64,000 nt of DNA from Coenobita brevimanus (lineage: Eukaryota; Arthropoda; Malacostraca; Decapoda; Coenobitidae). The translations under genes and the position numbers were made by a program. The stretch lies in the NCBI GenBank assembly GCA_032717465.1, contig CM064696.1:54147277-54211276 (forward strand). Direction: 5' to 3'. Shown here piece by piece: positions 24,107-38,954 of this stretch (the first letter of the stretch is position 1; every line of letters begins with the position of its first letter). A model generated the notes under the pieces. That model searched no databases and was not told the origin of the DNA. It saw nothing but the letters and a program-made list of their open reading frames with translations.

Positions 24107-24110
24107 ATCA

Positions 24111-27100
24111 ATGGACACAGAGGACGTGAACAGCAACATGGAGGGCTGTGAGGGCGGGGAAGTGGGGGCTGCGGCCACGTTGGACGGTGAGTCAGCCCGC
24201 CATGAACTAGATATAAGTCCAGGGACTTCCCCACTGGTCTGTCTTCCTAACATCAAAATAAATAGTTTGACTGTGGCCCAAGTCATTTAACTTTATCTTA
24301 ACTAATTACAATAGATAGTAACTGTTAATGTTTGTTGTTACCATGGCTCTTAAGGTTGTTTTAGAGTTAGACCGACCTGAAATATACAAGGGCAGGGACT
24401 TCCCAATCGCTCTGCCTTCGCATAAACAGGTACCGTACTGTATACTGTATTTGACGCTGACATAAGACATTTAACATTACCTTGATTCATTGTAGGAGAT
24501 AAAGTCTGTTAATGTTTATTGTCACTGTAGACTTTAAGACTGTTGAAGAGTTGGCCTACCCTGGAATGGCTATAAGGGCAGAGGCTTGCACACTGACCTG
24601 TCTCATACATCAAAATAAATAATTTGATTGAGATATGGGGCATTATGACACATTTGATCATTACAGTTGATAATGAATGTCAGTCTTTGTTATTACCATA
24701 TATTTTAAAGATTGTCAGAGAGATGGCTTGCCATAGTATAGATATAATGGGTTAGGCTGCTCTGTTGACATTTCTTTACGTCAAAATATATACTGTAATT
24801 TAATTATGATCTGGGACATTTAATACTGTAGTGGCTCATTATAATAGATAAGGAATGTAAATGTCCGTTGTTAACCTGCCTAACATTTTTAAGATGATTT
24901 AGTTTATGCATTTGATGTTTAACGTTTATAGGCCCTATTGGCTTGACACCTATGTGGAAGATGGTAAAATAGTTGTCACATTGTGTGTAAGGAATGTTCA
25001 GTCATTGAAGTTTGTATCCAGTGACTTTCAGTAGTTGTTAAGTAATAGGTTGCTCGTTACAAGTATAGCAGTTTCACTTTTTGAATATTTTCTGTTGAAT
25101 TTTCTTCTTTAACCAGTATGGTAGTTTGTGTTCATGAGCAGTATTGAATTTTTTATTATGGCATCTGGCTATAGATAGATAGGTACCAACATTACTTTTG
25201 GTGAAAATTAAGGAAAGTTTCTACCCATATAAGACAGCATGCCTTGTAATTTTGTAATTTTTTTCCATTATGAACTATATCCAGGTTATTAAAGCAGTTA
25301 AGTAGATTTGCAGAATTGAAGAGATTATGTAATTATGACTTATTTGAATCTGTCTTGTAGTCTTACTAACCCCAAACGGTTTTATCAGCTTAGGTGAGAC
25401 CAGTGTTGCCAGACATTCTGGTCTCAAAATCCCTAAATATTCGGTTGAAAAATCCCCCAAAATCCTCATTTCATATATTTCCATACTTGTTATAAAAATG
25501 CTGAAATATATGCTACATAGCTACTCCACATGTAAATTAAAATTGCCATGTTGATGGTAATCATTGATTTCTTGAACCTTTGAACGTCGAAAAAACCCGA
25601 AGTCGGCAACTTTACCGTCTATTTTTTTTTCAGCTCTGGCTCATTCGCGTTCAGTCCGTGTCCTCATAAATTTACTTCTTCCTAGCTGTTGGTTTAACCT
25701 CATGTTTTCTTTCAACCTTTATATTAATAATACTATTTTAAGCGATAAAATACATATTTTTTCAGAAGCCTTAAAAGTCCCCAAATCGAGAGTGAATGTC
25801 CCCATGTTCCCATCATTGCCCCGAAATCCCCAAATCTAGGGACAAATCCCCATATCTGGCATCATTGGGTGAGACTTTTAAGCTGAAGGAGTAAGCTATA
25901 GCCTTCATTAACACCTTTCATTAAAAAATAAATAATTAAATAAATTTAAGTAACTTCTCTGGAAGTAGAAAGAACTCTTAATTGCAACTGTGATATTATC
26001 AGAAGGGTCAATTATAGGTATTAAACAAACAAAATAACAAATCCTAATGGGCCTCAACCCTGCTGAGAAAGCAACAAGCAGAATAAAAGAAAGGAAAAAA
26101 AATAATTACTTTTAAACATTGTTGACTCCAGATTTTTTCACCATTAGGGACTGTACTGTGTGTCATTTATAGGTTGATTTTTAGGGTAAATATGGCAGTT
26201 AGACTGGGCCAAGTTAAGGTAAAATGAACTATAACAGCAGAACTTCATATAAAAAAGAACACAGTATTACAGAGTGATTTATAATGGGGTTACAGTGCAA
26301 TTCCATTCCCAGGAGGTGACTGTAGACTTTGGTCTTGTAATACCACCAAAGTACGTAGACAGGGTATCTACTTTTAAGTGTACATGATTACCAAAGTTTG
26401 TTATCAGGTTTGTACACATCAAAAAGGTAAAATGTGATAGGCAATCAGCATGAACTTGTATGAAGATGATGATAATAAAGGTGGAAATGACGACATGCTA
26501 TGTTTTTGTCAACAGCACTGCAGAAACGGGTGGTGAAGTTGCAGGAACGAGAAAAACAGTTTTTGGAGGAACGCTCTCGCTTGGAAGAGGACTTTGGACA
26601 CCGCCGTGCCAAGCTGAAGGAGCTCTACTTGCAGAAGGAAGGTGAGCAGTCAAAGAAGGACCTGCAATACTGCACAGAGTTAACCACTTTGCACTGTCAT
26701 TTTGTGCCAGTGACGTATACAGACTCTGCCTCACACAACCCTATCCAAAACAATGCCTTATTTCTACTTTCTCGTACACTGCCTGATTGCAGACACTCCT
26801 TCCTTATTCATACCTGGCCAGCTTGAGAGGGGTTAATTCTCACCATCACTCTCTGTCTTGTGCCTAAATTCTCAACAGTGAAAGAGGCTTCCTAGTATCT
26901 GTCTCTTTCCAGTTTATTTTTGCATATGGTGAACTAATATTCTCTTGTATATTACCTGTATATATCTGTGCCGTCCATTTTTATTTTAAAAGGATATGAA
27001 TAGCACACAGGAAATTAATATGGTGTACTAGGCACAATAAATCACCATGAAGAAACGTAAGAAAGCCTCCTAAGCTGGTTAGAATATGAGCCTAGGAGAG

Positions 27101-28506
27101 GATGGATTCCTTCAAAGGGTCTCATATGAAATGATAGGTACCTAGCTACAGATTTCAGCTTCCCCAATCCAGGATATTAGGTCTTTCCTACCTCCATTCA
27201 CAGAGGAAATATGGGTACACTGCAGTGCCTGATGTAAATCATAAAACTATCTTCTAGAACTTTGTACCTCGACCTTCCATCGCCCAAACCGCCCATACTC
27301 CATCAGGGTCCACCATCATCTTTTACTTTGAGGAGAATATTTTGAGATGTTGGTGACAGTAGCAGTGGAGTGGAGCATACATTCATGATGCATTACGTGA
27401 AAGGCAGTTTACACTTGGTACTATTATTTCAGCCCAGAATCTTATCCCAGGATTCCAGTATTCTCCCACATACCCCTTTCTTGTATTCACTACAGGTCGT
27501 CCTCGCTCGATGAGATGCATTTGGGAAAACCTATCATTGAGCCAGGGTATCATAAAACGGGGACATTATAACATAGAAAGTAGAGAGGTGCTCTTGGGAG
27601 CCTTGGGATTACCCCCCCAACCAAGTCCAAAACCCACCCATATTAGTCCAAAAACAAGTTTCTAGCTCACCTAAACCCCCAAATAGCTTTAAAACAAGCT
27701 AAACTAAGCCTAAATGCAGATTATAACTCACCTAAACCCAAAAATAAAATCTGAAAATCATCAAAAGTAAGTCTAGAAAAAAATTGAACTTAGTAAATAC
27801 CCCAAAATAACAGTGTTCACCCCACCTATGACTAAAACACATCAATTTTAGTTTAGAAAACAGTTTGTAAATCAACCTAAACACAAAATTTAAGTCTGAA
27901 ATATCATCAAAAGTAGTTTAAAAAAAACAGGGACTGGCCTTGATAGGCGGGGAAGGGCGTTAATTTTTTCACATTGCTACGGCGGGGAATAGTATAGCAG
28001 GGAATGCCTGTGTATACTGTATATTGCATTTGTTTTATCATGACAGTTCCCTAACTCCTTCAGTTCACTTGATGGCCAGTTGTATTCATATAGGAGGGTC
28101 AGCTTAATTAGCCTAGTAACCAAGCAGGCTCATTTGTATCTCATAACTAAGGCTCTTTCAATTTCATGTTAGCATGATGTACTAATCAAGCTGAATGAGT
28201 TGCTTATTGTATTTCCATGAGATAAACACAGATGAACTCAAACTTAATTACATTCCATCCTCGCTTATAACAGTTAACATTTCTCATAATTTCTCCCCAC
28301 AGAGGAACTTCGTACACAGAATGATAAAATGACATCCATGGAGACTGAGTTGGAGGTGCTGCAAGCCCAGGTTCGACAGCTGCAGGAGGAATTAGAGGAG
28401 GCCCACAGCGCAGCCACCATTGCGCAGTGTACGGCTGAGAATGACATCGCAGTGGAGCAACGCAAGTGTCAGGAGGAGATTGCTACGGTTCATCAGCTCA
28501 TGAAAG
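24111..28506 (+). CDS. RABEP1: RABEP1 exons 1-3: N-terminal Rab4-binding-type coiled coil (aa 1-135)
   Basis: Exon 1 (24111-24186) encodes an acidic, poorly conserved leader. Exon 2 (26516-26641) carries the family's first conserved block, with RAKLKELYLQKE aligning to RAKFKELYLAKE of vertebrate rabaptin-5. Exon 3 (28303-28506) continues as heptad-rich helix rich in E, Q and L and ends at HQLMK, matching LQAVMK of the vertebrate protein. In vertebrates the first ~135 residues bind Rab4-GTP; that role is inferred here from alignment only. All three exons join in phase 1. A 10-residue peptide encoded on the opposite strand of exon 1 and other antisense frames are shadows. Confidence 0.9.
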
Positions 28507-31500
28507 GTTAGTGTTTTTTTTTTTTTTTTTTTTCCCCATTAGCATGATTGATGTGTGAAGGAGTGTCAGACTTATTTCACAGGGCATGCTGTTGTTAATC
28601 TTCTTTTCTCACATTCATACTTTTCTTTCCTTGTTTTTTGGATCCTGCCGATCCTGCCAGCCTTACCCCGTCCTTAGACAGAAGTGGTCAGGATGTTGAT
28701 ATGATTTTGTATTGTTTCCTGGCTGTCTTGTGAGGCATTTCCAATAGTGAAAACCTCCTCCAACGTGCAAAAATTCACTTTTTGTTTTGGTTGTACTGTT
28801 AATCTGTGGTTGGAAAAGCCTTAATATGTTCACATCCATTCAGATTAAGCATGTTTTTGATAAATACATCTCTGATAATAGAGGCCATCTCCTACAATAC
28901 AAACTGACTTGCTTCATGGAGTTTGTAAGTAATTTTTTATTTATTTATTTTTAATGCAACTTGAGTACTGTAGATGCACTGAGATACTAAATAGCCCTGA
29001 TCCCTCTCTTCATTGTTGTGAAGCAGTAGTAATGTTACTTTGAAATTTATGTTTTCTTCAGTATCATGTATTTTGCGGTAGATATGAGCTCTTATTTTCA
29101 ATAGACATGAATACATATTTCTGCAAACAACTTTACAGTTGACAGTACTGTGTTGGTACAGATATGTTGTAGTTCGTTTTTAGACTTTAAGTGAAGTTTG
29201 CTAGTCACTGAACTTACGAATGAGAGGCAAAAGAGTGACACCATTGTCTGAACCTTGGCATATGCCCTAGCCATACCAGGCATACAGAATGCATAACTAG
29301 ATCTCTGTGCCTAAAATTAAGAAGGAACTCTGCAGACCATAGCACTGAATCAATTGATAATGATAAAAATCATTGCAGTTGCCATCAGCATCTGGGACTT
29401 CATCACTAAGCTCATTTTACTGCTCTTGGGATTTCAGTTCATAATGATCTTGGGTACTTTTCTAAGGTGAGCACTCCATTTCCTCATGCCTTCTACCCAC
29501 ATACTTCAGAAAGCCAGGGGCCGTCATGTGAGTCTGTTATTTATGCCAGAGAGGATCTTATGGCAGTGGAGACACACAAGTCAAGCAGAGATAAACATCC
29601 TTCCAGAGCAGCCCTTTTCCATCTCAAAGTGCTTTGTGCTTCTGTCTACTCTTCCAGTGCCTCTCAAACTGGTGTCATGTTGAGTTACAGGTGAAAACAT
29701 TCTACCAGTGCAGACTCCTGCAGCTTTTGACTGAAGACATCCAGCAGCACCTTTTGTTAGTGCATGGCCAAGTCCTCTGCGTTGGGCATTTCTTAGTCCT
29801 TGTCAGACAAGGAGATTTATTCACAGTCTGGGATTAGCCTTGCAAGATTTGAGTTTGGTGGGCATTTCTCTAATGGGATTTGGTTACAAGATACAAGATT
29901 CTCTTGTTCTTCCAATGCTCATAATCTGAACATGAATGATGCACATTGCACTGCGTCTGTGGCGAGTACAGTTGTATTTACATGCCTTGCACAAGTAAAA
30001 CATGACCCTGCAGCACAGTTGCACCTTTGAGCTTAGCCTTTCAGAATACTTTGATGTCAGTGTTGTTTTAGTCTGCTCGTGTGACAGACACTAAGCCTCT
30101 TTATCTTTGTGGGTGCTCTATTTGTAGGACCCCCTCCTCCTCCTTGCTCTGGATCTCCTTCCATGTCATAGGTACTCCACTGCGGGGGCATACAAAGAGG
30201 GAGTGTAGAATGAAAAACAAACCCAGCTTTCTCTCAGTGAATTAAGTTAGAGGCATCTAAATAGATTGCTCTGCCTGAGGCAGCTCCATTCCCTCCTCCT
30301 CTGAATATCACACTGAGCAAAACCACACAAAGTACTCTGGTGGTGAGTGATGTATAGTGCATGAGAGAGCTCCCAGTTTTCTCAACAGAGGAAGCATGTG
30401 AAATGAATCTTAAGAGTATTCACACTGAATGGGCCCACAAAGCTTCGACAGCCTTAGGGGAAGGTTACCGTGTCTTGAATGGTAATATAATTGGAGTTGA
30501 AATAATACACTTCTCTTGACTTTCTGAATCTGGAAAGATTCTTCCTGTTGCCATTTAAAACACTCATGGGGTGTTGTGAAATTTTTGCAAATAAAAAACA
30601 AGTATTTGGCCTTGCAAAACACTAGTTGAAATGCTGCATTGATACTCAGTATACTGTATTAATTCACCCATTCATTGTGCCTAATGAGAAATGGTTGGCA
30701 TTTGCATGATTTTTACATCAGAGAGTCTGTGGGCTCATGAATGGATATGACCAGGTTGGAGAGAATGGTGCCAGTATATGAGAATGAGATTAAGGGTGGG
30801 AGGAAATGTGAAAAGCCAAGATGATTAGATATTTTAAGTGAATGTAGGCTATGTAGGAAAGGGAGCTTTAATAAGTGTGGAAACAAAAGGATTGATATGG
30901 ATATGATAAGTAGTGGGTGGATGAAGCATGTATTGAGATGCTGATGACAAAGGTTGTATCTCTTTCCACATGCCGGAGCATCTCTAGAAGTGTCCCTGTC
31001 AGTCTGTTGTTCACTAACATTTTCGGTAATGAGGCATTTCACTCCTCTTGCCTTAGGCTTTAGTGAAACCTCTTACTGTATTATGGCCCTAAAGTTGCCG
31101 CATATAGCCAGTACTTTTGCACTTTTTAAATTTGTCAGTGGGGTATTTTATATTCTGTTCATAGTAAGAGGGACATTTTTGGTATGGATGGTTTGCCGTA
31201 GTGAATGCAGCTGAGATTCCTAAGACCTGAATGATGACTGAATTTATATGTAGCTTGTTTTACTGAGCTCTGTTCACAGGTCACCTACTGCTTTTATGCT
31301 TTCTTATTATAATTTCTTGATTCTGTCCACCCGTTTTATAAAGTGGAAAGTATGTTTATGGTAATGATGATGAATAACAATACCTATGGAATTTTGGAAT
31401 AGTGAACATTAGCAATTTACACCAGATGCAGGGTGAAACAGAAAATGACAAACACAATGGCTTTTGAGCATGAAATAATTGCATCCAGATGAAAATAATT

Positions 31501-33502
31501 GCTATAAGCCAGCCACTACTTTGCATAAATGCATATGCAAAAGACAATCAGGGTTCTTGGGACTTGAATGGTGAGTGAATGAGTTTGTGGCTCATTTCAT
31601 TTGCATAATATTGATTAGTTCTCCCTTTGTTATGGGTTTTCTTTCCCTGATTTCTGGGCCTTATCTCACCCCATCTCTAGATGGGAGAAAGAGGTTGGGA
31701 TGCTGCTGGTGACAATGATGATCAAAATGTACAGTTTGATTGCTATGGATGGATTCTTATTCTGTACAGATGTGTTATCATGATAGTGGGAGTTACATGG
31801 TGATTGTGTTGTCAGTGTTTCATGTTAAGCTATGAGATAACAATGTAGTTATCAAAGAGGTGATAACCCTGTTACAGTGATTGTGTGGTGGCTGACCTGT
31901 TGACAGTGACATGGTGACAGTAGTGCATAATACAAGAGTGAAGGAGTGTATAAACAGCACTGTCACACAAAGAGGACAGTTGCACCAGGAAGTGAGGTGA
32001 TGATGGTGTTGGGTGGCATTGTGTGTGGTGTTGTGTACATATTTTCCTGTAACTAAAGGACACTAGAAAAGTATTGTTATGGTATTGATGTTGTTCATAT
32101 CCCGGAGGGATGGAGTGAAAAAGCATATACGTGAAAGTGGTGTAAGTTGGAGGAAAAGTAGCCCGATGACTGAGGGCAGAGTTATGTGGAGGCAATTCAT
32201 TTGTGGCCACTGCTTCCAGGATTGTTGTTTCTGGTTGTAGATAGATTGATAAGTGTCCTGAAATAGAAAGTACTGTAGATGACTGTTGTGATTGTTGTGA
32301 TTATTCTGTGTGCTATGTGATAGTGCAGTGAGTGTGTGACAATGGAGTGGAATATTAATAACAACAACACTGTGAAGACTGTAACCAGGAGGTTTACCCG
32401 ACTTTTCACCCAAGATGACACGACCAGCACAGGTTAGTTCTAAGATGCTGATTTGAAGCCATGTAGTTGAACTAAAGAATGATTATTTTGGGGGTGGGTG
32501 GGGAAGGTGGTCAGTACAGAGCTGCACCTAGTTACTCACACATTCTTCTCCATACAAACAGTCAGGATCAAAATATCTCAATGTAGTTTACTGCGTCTTC
32601 TTCACACTCGCTGTAGTTATTCACTTTTCTCCCTGATGCATCATATCACAGAGAATAATCTATGAGTGGAGAAACATGCCAAGCCATTCTTAGTTGAAGG
32701 ACAGTTGTCAGCAGCACAAAGTGATAAGTAGAAGAGGGGAATTTTTGTGATCAGTTGAACAAACCACCTTATCCTACTTTGCTCACAGCTCCTCAGGAAT
32801 ACTCAAGAGCTGAGCATACAGGCAGCTAGTTGAGCAGGATAGTGTGTGTCAGCTTGTAGAAGGAGCTTTCTTGGGGATTCTGTTTACTGGAGAGAAGGAA
32901 TAAGGTACAGTTAGAGTTGGTGATTGCCAGTAGTGAAAAGTAAAAGAACAGGAAATTGCAGTATCAGTTTCAGTAGATATCATAATTTTATATGATTTAT
33001 GATTAGCCAGTGAAGCTCTATGATCCATAATTTGGTAGTGAAACTGAAGGAGTGTGAAGGTCTTGTCTGTGTAAAGTGAAATAATGTAGATTTAAAGTGT
33101 ATTTAGTGGATAGTCTGTAATTATGACTCAGACTCCTGGTGGTTACAGGTGCAGTTTTGGGCACACGTGCACAGTCACACATACACACACACACCTTCCT
33201 CTTCCTCATCTACTCCTGTCTGCTCTTTAACTCATTGAGAAATGTTGTCTTTCTAGTTTTTTTATATGGTAAGTGACTAATAATTATCTTCAGTTTATTG
33301 TAAGGTTTATGCCTCTTACAGTTACCTATCTCACTTAACCCATGTACAGTAGGCATATGTTGCTCTTCATCATTTTATTGTGGGTAATTCCAGATTATTT
33401 TATTCACTGTTTGGAAAGATTTGCTCTTCAAAGGGTTAACTTTTTAGGAGGATGGTCATGTGATGTGTGTGTAAAGTTGTGGCATGCCATATCAGACTGA
33501 CT

Positions 33503-33575
<73 letters not shown>

Positions 33576-34732
33576 AGTGACTGTTGAAAAACTATGATTA
33601 CCAGAACACTTGTTTATATTGAAATTATATCCTTGAGTACCTTCTCACCTGTTCGTAGCATGTACACCATTCTGTTTATTACATTTCTGTTAAAGCATTT
33701 CTCCTGCAAGAAAATTGTCTAGAATATCCTAAGTTAAATTTTTACAGCAGATCAAAATGCCTTCCATCAGTACTTTTAGAACTCATTTACATATATTCAG
33801 CACACATTTTGACCTTTTATCTCTTGTTACTTTATTCATATGACTTAGAACCATTACAGCAAAATTATTTATTTACTTATTTCTTCATTCATTTTGTGTG
33901 GTTCTTAGTTTGAGTAGTGAATGCTTTAGGGACATGGCCAGTGACTATTCCTTAGTACTAATTTGAACAGCATCACAGGGAGGTAGTTAGTAGGAAGTGC
34001 AAAGTAGAGAGAGTGAGAGAATTAGTTCCCCTTGCCTCAGCTTTACACTTAGGGCATATCCATTGTTCCCTGAGCAGTTAATCATATCAAACTGCGACAT
34101 CAGAGAGAGAGAGAGAGAGAATTAGTTCCCCTTGCTTCTGCTTTACACTTAGGGCATATCCATTGTCCCCTGAGGAGTTAATCATATCAAACTGCGACAT
34201 CAGAGAGAGAGAGAGAGAATTAGTTCCCCTTGCCTCTGCTTTACACTTAGGGCATATCCATTGTTCCCTGAGCAGTTAATCATATCAAACTGCGACATGA
34301 GAGAGAGAGAGAGAGAATTAGTTCCCCTTGCTTCTGCTTTACACTTAGGGCATATCCATTGTTCCCTGAGCAGTGAATCGTATCAAACTACATCATCAAA
34401 GAGAGAGAGAGAGAGAGGTGAAATGTTCCTGCAGTCAACATTTTGTCCATTACTGTACCCTCTGCCGGATATTATTGCGTGGTGGTGGAAGGTATTAGAG
34501 TGAGAGAGAGAGGGGGGGAGGGCGTGAAATATTACTGTAGTTAACATTTTGTCCATTACTGTACCCTCTGCCGGATATAATTGTGTGGTGGTGGAAGGTA
34601 TTAGAGTGAGAGAGAGGGGGGGGGCGTGAAATATTACTGTAGTTAACATTTTGTCCATTACTGTACCCTCTGCCGGATATTATTGTGTGGTGATGGATGG
34701 TATTGTTGTAGTGGTGTGGTAGAGAGAGTAGT

Positions 34733-34773
<41 letters not shown>

Positions 34774-34866
34774 CCTTGATAGGCAATGCGGGTTTAGTCG
34801 ACATTCCCGACCTATTTATTTTTCCTAGTGTAAAAGGATGAAAAATAGGATGAGAGCTGTTTTGTA

Positions 34867-34941
<75 letters not shown>

Positions 34942-36608
34942 GTGTATGACCTTTTCTTCCTTGTTATTTAAGGGTTTGACGCGCAGAGAGAGAGAGAGAG
35001 AGATTGGGGGAGTGGAAGGGTGATGAAACAAGAAAAAAGTGAAGATGTTTAGAGGAGGAGTAAGAAAAGATCGTGTGTGTGGGTGTGTGTTTAGAGAGAG
35101 GGGGGGATTCAACTTGTGGGAGGTACTGAGATAATATCGAAAGAGGAAATAGATGAGGAAGTGGGGAGTGGCGAGAGAGGGGTGGGTGGGGGTGGGGGAG
35201 AATGGAGAAAGGAAGGAAATGAGGAAAGGCAGGGGGAGAGAAAGTCCTGTTGTGTTGGAAGGGAGCAGGAGAGAGAGAGAGGGAGAGCAGTGAAGTGTGG
35301 TGGGGGGAGAGGAGAGAGGGAGGGAGCTAGGAGGAAGAACACAGCTGTGGAAGTTAGTAAGGTTGTGGAGAGTTTGTGTGCAAGTCGCGCATGACGGCAT
35401 AACCCCAGTGTCTGTGCTAATATATCGGAGTTAAGTCTTGTGGCAGATTATTTTGCAACCACGTATCACCCTGGATTACCTATGGGCAGGTACTTGGCTG
35501 AGGTGGGTGTCTGTGTCCAAATAATATCCCGAAAATAGTCATACAGTACCTTGGAGGATATCAAGTCTTGTTAAATTACTGCCTCTCATTTTTAATTCAT
35601 GTCGGATGACTAACTTGAACTTTACGTCAGGGTGAAGTAGTGTGGAAGGTTGGGGTGGAGAGGTGTATGAATGAGGGGTGGTGTGAGTTGGAGGAATGTC
35701 AACCAGATGACGGAGAACACGGTGACATGGAGGCGATTTGTTTGTGACCATCCCCTCCGGAATTGGGCGTTTGGGTGTTGATAGATAGATATAGCTATTG
35801 GCAATAGGAAGTGTGTTTGTGCTGGAGAGGTTAGTGTGGTGGGCGGAGAAAGGGTTGTGGAATGACGGAGGACTTGAGGGGTGAATTATTCTTGTCAGTT
35901 TGAGTTCATGCTGGGAAATTAATGTGGATTTAAAATTTTGGTAAAATTAATGATGACATGATGCAAGTGGGAAGTGGGAGGTGTGGTGGAAGGGGGTGAG
36001 GGTGGTGGAGTGACGGAGCCGCGACTGTAAAGGTGGTGGAGTGACAGAGCCAAATTTTGTCATTGAATTTATGTGACGAAACTATTGCGAACTTGCAGTT
36101 TGGTGATGTAGGTGGTGATATTAATGGAAGTGGGAAGTGTGATTAGTGGAAAAGGCTGATTTGGTGGATGGAAGTTAATGTGCTTTGAGGGAGGGAGGGC
36201 GGTGGAGTGGCGGGACCGCGATTGTGGTGGTGGTGGAGGCGGCTGCTGAGGTAACCCCCACCGAAACTGCTGCCTCTGCCGGTGCTCAGTCAGTTGATAC
36301 CTGTTAGTTGAGGGGTGGACTACGCCGCTCCGCTTCTTCCTCTACTGCCCCTGTCCACACACACCAGGCTCGGTACCCATGCTTAAATTAGTTGTATGCA
36401 CTGTTGGCCCATCGCGTAAAGTTGATGCACTTAACGAGTTATTTCCGCCCACCTCCGTGTCAGCATCTTGGTCAACCCAGATGCCGTTTAGTTATGCATG
36501 GAATAACTGCGTCTGTACTAGGCAACCTGCACCATCTCTCATTCCTGTCACAGCACCACACATGACATCACACTTCACAGACTGTCCTGGAATGTCAATA
36601 ACCCCTCC

Positions 36609-36651
<43 letters not shown>

Positions 36652-36853
36652 CCGAGCACAGACAAGTTTACCGCAGATTCTCATACAAAGCATCATCTTA
36701 ATACGGGTACGTTGTGGGTGATGCAGAATGTGTGGTGTGATGTATACACATTACTATTTCACAATGTCGGCTAGATCCTTGTAGGTCGAGCGGGCCAGCC
36801 GATCAACCACACTGCACACACAGCGGTTCTGCTGCTGCTCCCCCTCCCCCCTC

Positions 36854-36909
<56 letters not shown>

Positions 36910-38881
36910 GATAGCTTTTCATGCTTGGAGATTGACGTATATTAACAAACGGCACTTCAGAGGGTTTATAGGTGATTCTTCCTGCTGCTTGAATAATCCT
37001 GTTATATGAATCGTTTGACTAATAGTCGTAGGTTTCCCTCAGCTGAATAAAATTGTCTTGCGGTAACAGCTGGAGCACGTGTTAGATCATACAGGGATTA
37101 GCCTCTTCAGTCCGATGACGTTTATATTGATATATAGATGAAACAAATCTATTAGACGAGTGTGTTCAACTTCGGACACACGTCAGTTGATTAAAATGGT
37201 TAATGAAGTTTAAACCGAACCCCTCCAGTCCTAAAATTCTCTCAGGAGTAAAGCAAAATCGCCTGAAGGTAGCGAGATTAAGAATACGTAATGTAATGGG
37301 AGTAAAGGGATTAAAAGTTCCAAGGTAGATTAAGAGTAACTTCGTGTTGCTTGGAAACGTGGAGGTCCTTTGGTTTTAGGACGACGGTGTCTCATTAAGT
37401 AAAGGTAGATAAAAATGTGTACAGTAATTCACTATGCCTGCATGTTTGGGGGGAAACTGTGGAAGAGGAGACACAAGGTAGAGTCAAAGTTTATTGCTGA
37501 CTTATTTCGCTGTAAAGTTTAATTAGAGCTTTAGTGTGGAATAAACTTCGACTTTGTCTCGTGTATTCTTCATCCACCTTTCACCAACCTGCCACAATGT
37601 CACATGGAAAAAGAGAATGTAAGTGAAAGTTGAGAGCCGAAATAATGCTTCATTTATAAGGGTGTTTCCATTGACCATGCATGTGGTTCCCTTGGATGCA
37701 GTGGCAGCTGAATTGTGTGACGTAACCTGGATAGATCCGCTGCTGTTACGTGATCAAGGACTCTTATAATGTGTAATATAACAGGATCAGGGAACCTATA
37801 TGTGTAATGTAACAGGATCAAGGAATCTACAGTGTATTTATGCGTAATGTAACAGGATCAAGGAATCTGTATGTACCGTATGTGTAATGTAACGGAATCA
37901 TGGAATCCCCATGTATGTGTAATGTAATGGGCTCAAGAAGTTTGTGTGTATGTGTAAGATAACAGAATCAAGGAATCTTTATGTACGGTATGTAAGGCGC
38001 TTCAATCAGAATGAGCCGGTGTAGGGTCTATGGGGTGGTTGGGGTTTAATTGCTCATGTAATTCCACTCATGGATGAGTGAGGCTGGTCACTCTCATCTT
38101 AAATGTCAGGACCAGCTTGCATAGCCCTGAGCTCTTATGGTACTCATGGGGCAACACTGGCTTAGATGATGAATGAATGAATGATGATATGTATATAAAA
38201 TGCACAATATCGGAGTGCGGGAGTGGTTCAGGACGCAGTAAAAATTGCAGGTTCTATTCTGAAGTGCCCCCGCCGTCGGAATTGCCCTGTTTCTCCATTT
38301 TTCTTATTTATTCTCGATTTACTCCTCGTGCATACCGATTCTTGCGTGGTAGACATTTATATTCTCTTGTAGGTTACTTGTTTTCGTATCAACATAGTTT
38401 GCATCGGAAACACACGAGAGAATAATAAGGTGTAACATGTGTAATATCCAAAGTAAATCGTAGAGGAAGAGGTTTTAAGATAAATCGTCGAGGGAGAGGT
38501 GTTGCAATCTATGGCAACGAAAATAGTGTCCCCAGTTTCGTGACCACGTAATATTATCGATTCCAGATGAGAGCCGAGTTAGCAGCAGCCCTCTCCCGCG
38601 CCCCACACAACCATCACCTCCCCTCTTCTCCCCTCCCCACCCCTCCCTTCCCCTTCCCTGGTGTGGTGATGCAATCTTTGATATATATTACGGTGCTATG
38701 ATCCCTGACGGTGGTGGATCTGAGGGGGAGGGGGGGGGCGTTTCCGGGAAGTCCGAGCCTCCATTTTATTATGACGGACATTTTTCTTCTTGCACTAGGT
38801 AAACAGAATTATTGAATTAAAGATTGCCAACTTTCCCGAGGGAATGCAGGATGGTTCATACACACACACACACACACACAC

Positions 38882-38954
<73 letters not shown>

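Larger units (their letters stand above)
23066..24110. promoter_or_regulatory. Divergent intergenic region between PEF1 and RABEP1
   Basis: About 1,045 bases separate the two start codons, which point away from each other, so both promoters must lie here or in unseen upstream exons. No TATA box at a sensible distance and no CpG-rich island were seen. A non-LTR reverse-transcriptase fragment lies in the middle (about 23632-23730). Shared regulation is a possibility from layout alone. Confidence 0.5.

Noticed and set aside
33995..34705. Regularly spaced repeats resembling a CRISPR array
   Set aside because: Units are contiguous ~100-bp minisatellite copies spaced by (GA)n, not short repeats with unique spacers, and the genome is animal.
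34825..35400. 191-codon minus-strand open frame
   Set aside because: It is a translation of (CT)n/(GA)n and purine-rich sequence (poly Ser/Leu, Arg/Glu); no protein family signature and no splice context.
36379..36774. 131-codon plus-strand frame in RABEP1 intron 3
   Set aside because: Contains a His-Thr run from (CA)n, lacks any family resemblance, and has no phase-compatible donor identified at its end.
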